Shown here: one piece after another, positions 1-9,212 of the stretch | Numbering within the stretch: position 1 is the stretch's first letter | How the letters are laid out: each line of letters opens with the position of its first letter | Assembly: GCA_030601845.1 (NCBI GenBank) | Contig: JAUWAY010000001.1 | Location: 1-64,000, forward strand | Source of the DNA: Phycisphaerae bacterium | Lineage (GTDB): Bacteria; Planctomycetota; Phycisphaerae; Sedimentisphaerales; Anaerobacaceae | Length of the DNA: 64,000 bases | Reading direction: 5' to 3' | The notes under the pieces: generated by a model | Told to the model about the DNA's origin: nothing | What the model saw: the letters and a program-made list of their open reading frames with translations, nothing else | Databases searched by the model: none | Made by a program: the position numbers and the translations under genes

Positions 1-174
1 TCCAAAAAAAGTTAGATTTATATTGAACATTTAGATGTAGTTTGGTATAATACAAAACGCCATAGAAATGGCAGATATTTAGCGGTCCGTAAGGACTCCC
101 TAGGAGAGAACCGCACGTCTTAGTATCAGCAGATACACGCCCATAAACCATTATTTGGCAAGCAAGGCAAAGTT

Positions 175-320
175 TTGAATTTGGGTCATTTAGATTTTGA
201 TATTGTTTCGAATTTCGTGCTTCGTATTTCGTATTTTTCGTATCGAGATACGCTATACGCTATACGAGACGCTGTACGCAATACGCTATACGCGATACGC
301 AATACGCGATACTCGCCAAC
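175..320. repeat. Low-complexity spacer built of TACGCTATACGCGATACGCAATACG-type words
   Basis: Read directly: cgtatcgagatacgctatacgctatacgagacgctgtacgcaatacgctatacgcgatacgcaatacgcgatac. Overlapping ORFs (175..525, 197..403) look spurious. Confidence 0.8.
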
Positions 321-399
321 TTGCCCTCTACATCTGTCGAGAACTCTCTACAAATCAGCCCTTTTTATGCAAAACAAACCCAATTTCCGAAAAGCCAGA

Positions 400-625
400 A
401 TGAACGTAAGCCCTGTTAAAACAATGAACTATGAACAAATAACTATGAACAATGACGATAAAAACAAACCCAATTCAAACCCAATACAAACCCAATCAAA
501 CCCAATTTCCGCAACGACCAAATGAACGTAAGCTCTGTTAAAACAATGAGCTATGAACAAAGAACTATGAACAATGACAATAAAAACAAAGCCAATACAA
601 ACCCAATACAAACCCAATTTTTAAA
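400..625. repeat. Two tandem ~120 bp direct repeats
   Basis: Both copies contain gaacgtaag(c)ctctgttaaaacaatgarctatgaacaaa.aactatgaacaatgac.ataaaaacaaacccaat...; copy 1 ~400-505, copy 2 ~520-622. Confidence 0.85.
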
Positions 626-648
626 AATTCTGGATAATTTAAGTATTA

Positions 649-795
649 TTATTTCCGCACCATTTCTAACGGGGTTTTATTACTGTTTGTTCTTTGGTCG
701 AGGTCGGTCCGTTTACAGGCCTTGGTGTACTCTGTCGCCTTGCATGCGGCGTCAAGCATATGGCGCAGACGAACGATGTCTTCAGTTTTGAGCAT
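649..795 (-). pseudogene. HepT-like HEPN toxin, N-terminal fragment
   Basis: MLKTEDIVRLRHMLDAACKATEYTKACKRTDLDQ... matches the start of DUF86/HepT proteins, then stops at 48 aa inside repeat sequence; overlaps the end of the MntA-like gene. Confidence 0.6.
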
Positions 796-1093
796 ATTGC
801 ACCTCGGCTTTGTCAAGTACCTGTTGGCGAAAGTATCGGCTAAGGAAATTTGGGGTATGCAGGTCGACCTTTCGCCCGAGTAGCTCAGAAAGTTCGGCTT
901 GCATATCAAAGAAAGCAAAACCCGGCATGCATCCAGTTTGAAACTCCACCAGCACATCCACATCGCTGTCGGGGGCGAAATCATCCCGCAGAGCTGAGCC
1001 AAAAACAGAAAGTCGGCGAATATGATGGTGCCTGCAAAAATCAGCGATTTTGTCCTTCGGTATAACCAGATTCTTGTTCATCAGACTACACAA
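782..1093 (-). CDS. MntA-like minimal nucleotidyltransferase (HepT/MntA-type antitoxin)
   Basis: FGSALRDDFAPDSDVDVLVEF nucleotidyltransferase signature in a ~100 aa protein next to a HEPN fragment. Confidence 0.85.
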   Translation of the reverse strand: MCSLMNKNLVIPKDKIADFCRHHHIRRLSVFGSALRDDFAPDSDVDVLVEFQTGCMPGFAFFDMQAELSELLGRKVDLHTPNFLSRYFRQQVLDKAEVQYAQN

Positions 1094-1120
1094 TACGAGT
1101 CACGGGCTACGAGTCACCAG

Positions 1121-1765
1121 TCACGGAACTTGTGGCTTGATTGCTGTTTGTTCTTTGAATACTCTGCCGGAGAGGTAATCGGTAAAGGTTACCCTGACGG
1201 TTAACGGTTCTTCGACATCTTCGATTTTGTCTGCTACGTCGAAGACCAATCTGTAATTGATGGTTAAAAACGTAGCAAACCAGTTTTTTTTCAGCTCGTC
1301 TGCGTCAACGTGCCACTGAGCAAGCAGTGCCTCGCCGTCTTTTCTGTTCAAGTCCCAGAGCTGAACATCCACATCGCCGGTCGCCTTTATTATGTCACCC
1401 TCTTTATCGATGGGCTGGATGTAAACAATCAGTTTTTCTTTTTTGCCATCTTTGTCTTTGTCGTAAAGATTAGTGTATTTGGTAATCTTGATTCTCTGGA
1501 GCCGATAGAGACTTTCGAGCTTGACCTCATCAGATACGCCGGCCAGGGCCTTTACTTGTTTTTTTAGCTGTTTGTTTTCTGTTTCGGACCGTTCGATTTG
1601 GTTTTTTAGCCGGGTTTCTTCCTGCCTCAAGGTGCTGATTTCTTCTGCCAATGTCGCTCTGCTGTTGGCGTTTTCACAGCCCGCGGCAAAGGCGAACAGG
1701 CATCCGGCCAGGATAGGGTATAGAGTATAGGGAACAGGGTATAGTTTTAGCTTTTTAATTTTCAA
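1121..1765 (-). CDS. Hypothetical lipoprotein with coiled coil
   Basis: N-terminal hydrophobic segment with lipobox-like AAGC, then a heptad-rich [29 protein letters not shown]. Confidence 0.65.
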   Translation of the reverse strand: MKIKKLKLYPVPYTLYPILAGCLFAFAAGCENANSRATLAEEISTLRQEETRLKNQIERSETENKQLKKQVKALAGVSDEVKLESLYRLQRIKITKYTNLYDKDKDGKKEKLIVYIQPIDKEGDIIKATGDVDVQLWDLNRKDGEALLAQWHVDADELKKNWFATFLTINYRLVFDVADKIEDVEEPLTVRVTFTDYLSGRVFKEQTAIKPQVP

Positions 1766-2397
1766 CTTTCTTCCTTATTCCTTACAATTTCGGGCGCTTT
1801 TTGCAATATTCTATCGACCAGTCCATAATCGATTGCTTCTTCTGCTTGAAGCCAGAGATTTCGGTCGCAATCTTTTTCTATTTTTTCGGGGCTCTGGCCG
1901 GTATGTTTGGTCAATATGTTATAAAGCCGACCGCGCAGCCGAAGTATCTCCTGGGCTTCGATGTCCAGGTCGGTAGCTGGACCCTGCAGTACACCTGCGA
2001 TTAAGGGCTGATGCAAAAGAATTCTACTATTAGCCAAAAGGAACCGCTTTGAGCTCTTGCCGCCGGCCAATAACAAAGCTCCCATACTCGCTGCCTGTCC
2101 GACACAATACGTTGCAACATCACATCGCAGAAACTGCATCGTATCATAGACTGCAAGCCCTGCCGTGATTGAGCCGCCTGCTGAATTGATATAAAAATGA
2201 ATATCGTTTTTGTCTTCGTTGCTCAAAAACAGCATCTGGGCGATAATTAAATTAGCAGCTGCATCGTCAAGCAACCCACCAAGAAAAATTATTCTATCCT
2301 TCAGCAATCTCGAATAGATATCATAAGCACGTTCGATTCGACCACTTTTCTCAATTACGATTGGTACCAAATTCTGATTGACGCTCATTTGTGTCAT
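1762..2397 (-). CDS. clpP: ATP-dependent Clp protease proteolytic subunit (paralogue with Asn at the catalytic Asp position)
   Basis: [14 protein letters not shown] (Ser), RILLHQPL (His), [25 protein letters not shown]. Confidence 0.93.
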   Translation of the reverse strand: MTQMSVNQNLVPIVIEKSGRIERAYDIYSRLLKDRIIFLGGLLDDAAANLIIAQMLFLSNEDKNDIHFYINSAGGSITAGLAVYDTMQFLRCDVATYCVGQAASMGALLLAGGKSSKRFLLANSRILLHQPLIAGVLQGPATDLDIEAQEILRLRGRLYNILTKHTGQSPEKIEKDCDRNLWLQAEEAIDYGLVDRILQKAPEIVRNKEES

Positions 2398-2453
2398 CCT
2401 TGTTAAATCAGTACTACAACGCTACATTAAGTGGCGTTGTAGTTTTACATTTG

Positions 2454-3101
2454 CTATTTTTTCTTTTTGTCGCCCTTTTTCTCTTTTTCTTGTTCATGCA
2501 GCACTTCATCGATAAGGCCGTACTGATGGGCCTCCTCGGCGGTCATATACCTGTCTCTTTCGGTCTCAGCGGCGATTTTTTCAACCGGCTGGCTGGTGTG
2601 TTCGGCAAGAATCTCGTTTATCATAGTCTTGGCCTTCAAAATCTCCTCGGCCTGTATTTTGATATCGGCCGCCTGGCCGCCAATCCCACCCCAGGGCTGA
2701 TGAAGCATAACCTTGGCGTGTGGAAGGGCGTATCGTCTGCCCTTTGTGCCGGCTGCCAGAACAAGCGCAGCGCCGGACTGGGCTCTGCCGATGCAGTAGG
2801 TTGCGACGGGAGAACCAACAAAACGTATCGTATCATAAATCGCCATCGTATCGTCAACACTGCCGCCCGGCGAATTAATATATAAGCTAATTTCACTGCT
2901 ACGCTTGAGATTGTCCAGATACAGCATCTTCATAATGACCTCAGCAGCCCTCTGGTATGATATTTCTCCTATTAAAAATACAATCCGGTTCTCCAGCAGC
3001 ATATCATCGAGACTCATCTGGCGGTAGCGCTGATACTGGCCGTATTGGTTGTACGCCTCAAGGTTTTTAGCAATGTTCCTTGCGGAATGTTCGATAAGCA
3101 T
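2454..3101 (-). CDS. clpP: ATP-dependent Clp protease proteolytic subunit (second paralogue)
   Basis: GRAQSGAALVLAAG (Ser), KVMLHQPWGG (His), AETERDRYMTAEEA (Asp retained). Confidence 0.93.
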   Translation of the reverse strand: MLIEHSARNIAKNLEAYNQYGQYQRYRQMSLDDMLLENRIVFLIGEISYQRAAEVIMKMLYLDNLKRSSEISLYINSPGGSVDDTMAIYDTIRFVGSPVATYCIGRAQSGAALVLAAGTKGRRYALPHAKVMLHQPWGGIGGQAADIKIQAEEILKAKTMINEILAEHTSQPVEKIAAETERDRYMTAEEAHQYGLIDEVLHEQEKEKKGDKKKK

Positions 3102-3178
3102 CTGTGGCTTCCTTTATAAAAAATTCAAAATGAGTTCATAGTTCGTAGCTTAGAACCTTCCTATCTTATCGGATATTT

Positions 3179-4618
3179 TTACCCGCTGGCTTTGCCTTTA
3201 GTTGTTTTTCGTTTTGTGGTTTTTTTCTTTTCGGCGGAAGCTACCTTTTTAACTGTTTTTTTAGCGGCTTTTTTAGCTTTCTTTTTCGGCTTGACTTCGG
3301 TTATTTTCGCCGACTCGAGTAATTTAGCGATGCACTTGTCTTGCCGCACCTGTAACCTGAACTGCGCCAACGAGCCATTGCGAACCATCTCTTCCCTCAT
3401 CCTTTCGGGACGCTGCCCTCGCTGAATGGCTAACCGGGCAATATGGCCATTAACCTCTTCTTCGCTCACGTCAATCTCGAGTTTTTCGGCAACTTTATCC
3501 ATTATAAAGAATGTTTTGAGCTGCTCTTTGGCCTGTTCTTCACTGGCCGCTTTAAGCTGTTCGGTCCGCTCTTCTATCTGCTCACGGCCCAGTCCTCGCT
3601 GCATCAAACTGATTTGCTGTCTTTGCAGCAGTGTTGTCGCCTGGTCAGCAACAACATCTAAAGGCAGATCGAAATCGGTGGCCTCAAGCAGATGCCTGTA
3701 AATCTGGTCGGTCATTTCTGTTCGCACTTGTGTCTCTAATCGGCCCTGCAGCATATCGCGAATTTTCTCCCGCAGTCCGTCTTCATCCTCGACGTCAAAA
3801 CGCCTGAGGAAATGTTCGTCTAACGGCGCAGGGTTAAGCCATTTGATATCCTTGATAGTAATCCGGATATCTACCTTTTTGCCGCGGTATTCTTCTCGAA
3901 AGTAAGTTTTTGGGACATCGACGCTCGTTTGCTTAGCATCCCCGGCTTTGGCACCTACCAGAAGTTTGTCGAGCTTTTCGACCGGGATTGCTCCGACAAA
4001 GCCGTTTGGCCTTACATATATTTCGATGTTGTCGAGTTTCTCTTCCTCCTCGGCGTCGGCGACCTTTAGAACCGCATCAGCTATTACCTGGTCGTCAAGC
4101 TCAACGCCCCCTGCCTGGCGCGGTGCCCACACACCCGAGTATTTTCGTAATTGCTCAATCTCTCTGCTGATTTGCTCGCCGGCAACTTCAAGTTCTGTCT
4201 TATTTACCGGAATACCTTCGAGCTGCGGTAAATCAAAGTCGGGACGCACTTCGATTTCAAAATCGAACTTCAACGGCCCTTCAGCCGGCAGCTCTATTGC
4301 TTCAAAGTCAACGTCCGGCTCGCCTATGGTTTGCAGCTCATTATCCTTGACGGCCGAGTCGCTCGCATCGGTCAGCAATTTCAACTTGACCTGCTCTGTT
4401 GTCTCTTTGCCGAATCTTTTTTCCAGAAGTCGGCGGGGTGCCCTGCCCTTTCTAAAGCCCGGCACCATTGCTTCCTTGCGCAAACTCTCATACTGTTCAT
4501 CAGTGGCATTTTTTATTGCCTCTTCCGGTATTTCTACAATCACCTTCTTCTTGCAGGGCCCTGCTTCCTCGATTGTTACTGTGTTTTTTAGGGCTGTTGA
4601 TTGTTCTTCTTCGGCCAT
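3179..4618 (-). CDS. tig: Trigger factor with Lys/Ala-rich C-terminal tail
   Basis: VPGFRKGRAPRRLLEKRFG and overall trigger factor organisation; start set at MAEEEQ; tail KPKKKAKKAAKKTVKKVASAEKKKTTKRKTTKGKASG. Confidence 0.93.
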   Translation of the reverse strand: MAEEEQSTALKNTVTIEEAGPCKKKVIVEIPEEAIKNATDEQYESLRKEAMVPGFRKGRAPRRLLEKRFGKETTEQVKLKLLTDASDSAVKDNELQTIGEPDVDFEAIELPAEGPLKFDFEIEVRPDFDLPQLEGIPVNKTELEVAGEQISREIEQLRKYSGVWAPRQAGGVELDDQVIADAVLKVADAEEEEKLDNIEIYVRPNGFVGAIPVEKLDKLLVGAKAGDAKQTSVDVPKTYFREEYRGKKVDIRITIKDIKWLNPAPLDEHFLRRFDVEDEDGLREKIRDMLQGRLETQVRTEMTDQIYRHLLEATDFDLPLDVVADQATTLLQRQQISLMQRGLGREQIEERTEQLKAASEEQAKEQLKTFFIMDKVAEKLEIDVSEEEVNGHIARLAIQRGQRPERMREEMVRNGSLAQFRLQVRQDKCIAKLLESAKITEVKPKKKAKKAAKKTVKKVASAEKKKTTKRKTTKGKASG

Positions 4619-4642
4619 TTCGATGCTCCTGAGAAGAAGTTT

Positions 4643-4701
4643 GAAGTGCCTAAAATCTAACAAACTCGATTCTTATAACTTTAGGCACTTTAGCTCACTT
4701 T
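4643..4701. repeat. Short relative of the AAGTGCCTAAA iteron repeat
   Basis: gaagtgcctaaaatct...aactttaggcactttagctcacttt: same terminal words as the long copies at 40604, 45111 and 52581, as a short inverted pair. Confidence 0.6.
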
Positions 4702-4931
4702 TATTTAACAAAAAAGGCATCAGGAAAACAACCTGGGGCCTCCCAAACGCCCTTTATTGCGTTTGGTGTTCCCCTCCCTTAGCCCGGTCTTCGCAGTTTT
4801 TAATCCAGCACCTATTGAGCTTGGGCTCGCGCCTAATAGGTGCCGGACTTAAACGTATCGGAGACCAACGCCAAACTATACTTAGCCGGTAACTCACCGA
4901 TACTATATTTGTAAGATAATAGTTCCGGAAA

Positions 4932-5002
4932 GCGGGTGATGAGATTTGAACTCACGACATTCACGTTGGCAACGTGACGCTCTACCACTGAGCTACACCC
5001 GC
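4932..5002 (-). tRNA. tRNA-Gly (anticodon GCC)
   Basis: Reverse complement gcgggtgtagctcagtggtagagcgtcacgttgccaacgtgaatgtcgtgagttcaaatctcatcacccgc folds as a cloverleaf: acceptor gcgggtg/catcccgc, anticodon loop ttgccaa, T loop ttcaaat. Confidence 0.95.
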
Positions 5003-5328
5003 AGCTATGGTAATCTAAAGTATAAAAGCTACCTTCACCCTTGCAAGCGGTTTTTTTGAAGATTTTGGTATTTATATCGGCAAAATCGCCGCCAAAATGA
5101 TAAGCTCAGCTAAAAATAGAGTTAGAATGCGGAATATGAGCAAATTTAGAATCTCCACTTGAAAATCTTAAAGCCGAAGGTAGTACAGTAAAAAACGGCG
5201 TTTTGCACAGAAATTCGGTTGCGGTTCTTTTTGGCAGATATGGTACAATATCGGTCAGTTTAAGGAGACAACAGTAAGGAGACAGAAGTCAAGATAAAGC
5301 GATGAGAATTTAGAAAGAGGTTAGTGAT

Positions 5329-6243
5329 ATGACTGCAAAATATCGAGGGTTAACCGAAAAATGGATATATGTGCCATTGTTCTTGTTGATACTACTTCTG
5401 TTATTTTTGGTTATTTTTAGCATAAAGAAGGCAACAGGGCCTGAGCTGACTTTTGCTTCGGAAAATCAAAACACTGATGCGAATCAAGCACCTGTCGATG
5501 CGAATGAGGAGTCTGAGCAAAAGCAAGAACCTTGCGAAGATGAGAGGCCGCTTCGTCCGGACCATAATCACCCGGCTTTTACTGAGCGTGTCGAAGAACG
5601 AACAGAGATGGTTGCCAGGCACATCCAGGCGAGGAACATCAGCGACCCCAATGTCCTAAAGGCGATGCGAATGGTGCCGCGCCACGCTTTCGTTGGCCCC
5701 GGCAGGCAGCGCTATGCCTACGCCGACCATCCACTGCATATCGGCTGTGAACAGACCATAAGTCAGCCGTACATCGTGGCCTTTATGACCGAGGCCCTGG
5801 AACTCAAACCAAACTCTAAGGTCCTGGAGATTGGCACCGGTTCCGGGTATCAGGCGGCAGTCTGCGCCGAGATTGCACAGCAGGTTTACACCATTGAGAT
5901 TATCGAAGAGCTTGCCAAATCCGCTGAAGAGCGCCTGAAGAAACTGGGCTACAGGAACGTGTTCGTCAAGGCCGGGGATGGCTATTTCGGCTGGAAGGAG
6001 AATGGCCCGTATGACGCCATCATCGGCACGGCCGCCGCCGGTCGTGTGCCTCCGCCGCTGCTTGAGCAATTAAAGCCGGGCGGCCGAATGATACTGCCTT
6101 ATGGAAGTCCCTACGGCCTTCAGTATCTGGTCTTGATAACAAAGGACGACAAGGGCAATTTGGCCAAGAAGAATGTTATGCCGGTCCGATTTGTCCCTAT
6201 GACCGGCGAAGTGACAAAACCCGAAGAAAAATCCGAGAAATGA
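5329..6243 (+). CDS. pcm: Protein-L-isoaspartate O-methyltransferase with N-terminal TM anchor
   Basis: MRMVPRHAFVGPGRQRYAYADHPLHIGCEQTISQPYIVAFMTEAL and VLEIGTGSGYQAAVCAEI; N-terminal WIYVPLFLLILLLLFLVIFSI. Confidence 0.92.
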   Translation: MTAKYRGLTEKWIYVPLFLLILLLLFLVIFSIKKATGPELTFASENQNTDANQAPVDANEESEQKQEPCEDERPLRPDHNHPAFTERVEERTEMVARHIQARNISDPNVLKAMRMVPRHAFVGPGRQRYAYADHPLHIGCEQTISQPYIVAFMTEALELKPNSKVLEIGTGSGYQAAVCAEIAQQVYTIEIIEELAKSAEERLKKLGYRNVFVKAGDGYFGWKENGPYDAIIGTAAAGRVPPPLLEQLKPGGRMILPYGSPYGLQYLVLITKDDKGNLAKKNVMPVRFVPMTGEVTKPEEKSEK

Positions 6244-6409
6244 ACACAACTCAAAAGCCGCCTTTCTCATCTCAGTGACCGCCTTGATGCGAAGCTTGTT
6301 TCGGCAAGGGCATTGTATTGGCCACTTCCACCATAGTTCACACCAGCTCTTCAATATCCAACTACCAGGCCTGAACATTACAACCATATATGGTCATATG
6401 ATTTACTCT

Positions 6410-6585
6410 CGGAACGCCTGGAGAATGGCAGGCCTGTTAAAATGCTTGTTGTGATAGATGAGTTAAGATATGTTGTAGATAGTTGGCGAATGGATTATAA
6501 TCACTATCGTCTGCATAGCTCGTTGGGCTATATGAGCCCGGCGGTGTTTGCGGCCGGTTGCATTGGGTCAGACTTTACGCTTCGC
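6410..6585 (+). pseudogene. IS3-family transposase C-terminal remnant
   Basis: VDSWRMDYNHYRLHSSLGYMSPAVFAA resembles the rve C-terminus of IS3-type transposases; the rest is absent. Confidence 0.75.
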
Positions 6586-6742
6586 CTTGCCCATGACAGG
6601 GCGGACAAGAGAATAATACTCTCATAGAGACTGGCACAAAAAATGGGAGCAGGTCGCTGGTCCTATCCACAGGGCGAGTTCTGGCACCATGCGGAAATGC
6701 AGCCCAACAAGAAGAGTTGATGGCAGAGGTGAATCTAAAATG

Positions 6743-8332
6743 CCGACCTTCGTACCTCGAATTTCATTGCACCACCCGGCTCTTGCTGCAGCAATGCTGG
6801 CGGTGCTGATCTTGAACCCAGCAAGGCTTTCGCCGGCCAAAACCTTTGTTGTCTCAGCCCCCTCGGCCGTCCAGGACGTTACTCTTCGCGACCGCGAATT
6901 CGGACAGTGGAACTTCGGCGGCGGTCATCTGCTCGAAGTCGGATTTATGCCCGGACTATACGAACTGCACCACGGTGTCAGCCTGATTCGTTTCAATCTC
7001 TCACAACTGCCATGCAAGAAGGTCAGCTCCGCAAAACTGCGGCTATACAAACCCAAATGCTATATCCAGATGATACCGGTGAAGGTCAGCGCTTACGCAG
7101 TCAGCAATGCCAATTTCGAATGGACGGAGGGCTCATCACTGTGCGCCGAAGAATACTCGGCAAGTACCTGGAAATGCAGAGGCAGCGGCCAGCCGTGGGC
7201 AGGTTCCGAAGGCTGCTCCAAGGCGCGTGTCGATTACACGCTACCGGCCCTGGATACGCAGATCGCTCCAAGCGATTGCGGCCGGTGGTTGGAATTTACC
7301 ATACCACCCAGTCTCATCCAGAGCTGGCTGGACGACCCTGATAACAATGCCGGGTTACATATAAAGGCCAGTGACGATGCGCAACTCGGTGAGCATGCAT
7401 TCTTTTACTCGAGTGAGCACCACTCGGGCAAGGGACCACAATTAGTCATCGATGGAACAGCCGGTGCCCCGGCCTCGCCAGTGAACAAAAGGCCCTTCAA
7501 TCCGAGATACGTGTTTCCCCCGGCAGACGATGCGTTCGAAAGATGGCTCAATGAAGCGGACAACCGCTATACCGGCTGGGCCAAAAACCCCCAGATGAAT
7601 ATGAGCCGCCGGCAGGCCCTGATGATTTACTACTTCGACGTTACGGTCCGAGGCGAGCTGCTTTGCCCCAGAGTACGAATACCACTTACGCAGAATATGC
7701 TGGAACTCGACGACCTAATTGCACAAGCTGACGCGTCGGCTGTACGGGAAAAGCTCAAAGACGTCGGGAAATATCTTCTCATTTGGGAATACATACGCGA
7801 AACGCATTGGTATGACTCCGGCCCGTTGGCCGACGTCCTCTCCCCATTGCAGATAGGCATACTGTGGGCCAAGCCGGGTTACGGCATCTTCGCCAAAATG
7901 AATGACGGAAGATGGGACCCGCTGACCCCTGAGCAGCTGGAGGAGAACATCCTCAAAACGATCGCGCAAATGACATCAACGTTAAATCTAACCGCCGAGC
8001 AGCTCCAATTCATAGAGCCGATGATTCGCCGCAACGAAACTCGCGAGCATTACTATATCAACAAGCTAAGGCAGAGCCTCGATGAAATCTATCCTTTGAT
8101 AGCTGCGGGAAACGATGGCCCTGAGATGTTCGACTGCGTTAAACGCCTGCATTACAACCATGAACTTTTTCTCTATTACCAGTCAACTTTCAGCATCCCT
8201 CGATGGACTGTATATATGGACCACGCAGACCCTATCGCGTTGGCTCGCGCGTATCAGCGCGTCCGAAGAGAAGAGTACAACCCCCAGAGGACTGGCAGAC
8301 AGATCGAACACGCCAAGCGGTATGGCAGATAA
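6743..8332 (+). CDS. DNRLRE-domain secreted protein
   Basis: N-terminal signal; DVTLRDREFGQWNFGGGHLLEVGF...SLIRFNLSQLPCKKVSSAKLRLYK. Start uncertain; ORF opens at 6689. Confidence 0.75.
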   Translation, partial: PTFVPRISLHHPALAAAMLAVLILNPARLSPAKTFVVSAPSAVQDVTLRDREFGQWNFGGGHLLEVGFMPGLYELHHGVSLIRFNLSQLPCKKVSSAKLRLYKPKCYIQMIPVKVSAYAVSNANFEWTEGSSLCAEEYSASTWKCRGSGQPWAGSEGCSKARVDYTLPALDTQIAPSDCGRWLEFTIPPSLIQSWLDDPDNNAGLHIKASDDAQLGEHAFFYSSEHHSGKGPQLVIDGTAGAPASPVNKRPFNPRYVFPPADDAFERWLNEADNRYTGWAKNPQMNMSRRQALMIYYFDVTVRGELLCPRVRIPLTQNMLELDDLIAQADASAVREKLKDVGKYLLIWEYIRETHWYDSGPLADVLSPLQIGILWAKPGYGIFAKMNDGRWDPLTPEQLEENILKTIAQMTSTLNLTAEQLQFIEPMIRRNETREHYYINKLRQSLDEIYPLIAAGNDGPEMFDCVKRLHYNHELFLYYQSTFSIPRWTVYMDHADPIALARAYQRVRREEYNPQRTGRQIEHAKRYGR

Positions 8333-8416
8333 GCTGAAAACTTAAAGCTGAAAACTAAAAACCATAGCATAAAGCCAAATAAACTATTTCAATTTCATGA
8401 AGACAAGGTAATTATT

Positions 8417-9103
8417 ATGAAACATTTGTCAATTCTGACTGTGATTCTATTATATTTTTCTACAACGGTTGCCATTGCACAACCAACCCGTACCGAAATG
8501 CCGGACGCACGCATGTTGCGTTTCCCGGACGTGAGCGCAGAAAAAATTGTATTTGTGTATGCCAGTGACCTGTGGACCGTGTCCAAAAACGGCGGGCTGG
8601 CACGTAAGTTAAGTTCACCAAAGGAACAGGAACTATTTCCGAAGTTTTCCCCTGATGGTCAAACCATTGCTTTCAGCGGTAACTATGATGGTAACACCGA
8701 CGTTTACGTTATGCTGGCGGAAGGCGGCACGCCAAGGCGTTTGACACATCATTCTGATGATGAGCTGGTAGTGGAATGGTACCCGGACGGAAAGCATATT
8801 CTCTACCGTTCACGAATGGTCAGTCCATCCCACCGCTTCAATCGTTTCTTCAAACAATCTATCGACGGTGGCTGGATTTCAGCCCCGGCCTTTAGCTTCT
8901 GGAACACCGAAGGCGACTGGGAAGTCGAAGGCTGGGGCGTGGACCCTGATTATGAAATCGAAAATGCACCGGATGAGATGGTTGCCGGTCGCGACCCGCA
9001 ACTGGAAAAAGCGATAGAAGTAATTCTTGAGATGCTCGAAGAAGAGCCGCCGAAGAGGCCTAAAAGGCCTGCCTATCCGGACCGGTCGGACAGGATAAAG
9101 TGA
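8417..9103 (+). pseudogene. Tricorn-protease-like (S41) gene with internal deletion
   Basis: N-terminal half is the tricorn beta-propeller start (DVSAEKIVFVYASDLWTVSKNGGLARKLSS...FSPDGQTIAFSG...); C-terminal half is the tricorn tail (IDGGWISAPAFSFWNTEGDWEVEGWGVDPDYEIENAPDEMVAGRDPQLEKAIE). 228 aa total. Confidence 0.7.
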
Positions 9104-9212
9104 TTTTGCTTTTATTCCATAACCTATTACCCGGCAAATGTTTTACAGGATGTTAAACCGAATGTAGCTGGAATGCATCGGTTCTTTTTCAACAATTTGG
9201 AACAGGTAAGCT

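Noticed and set aside
61-140. Segment gcggtccgtaaggactccctaggagagaaccgcacg reminiscent of group II intron 3' regions
   Set aside because: No reverse transcriptase ORF and no recognisable domain V within the window; too short to support a call.
3948-4892. 314 aa ORF antisense to trigger factor
   Set aside because: Serine-rich antisense translation of a clear tig gene; no domain logic.
6442-6627. ORF as an active transposase
   Set aside because: Only the C-terminal ~40 residues are transposase-like; no catalytic DDE residues or terminal inverted repeats visible.
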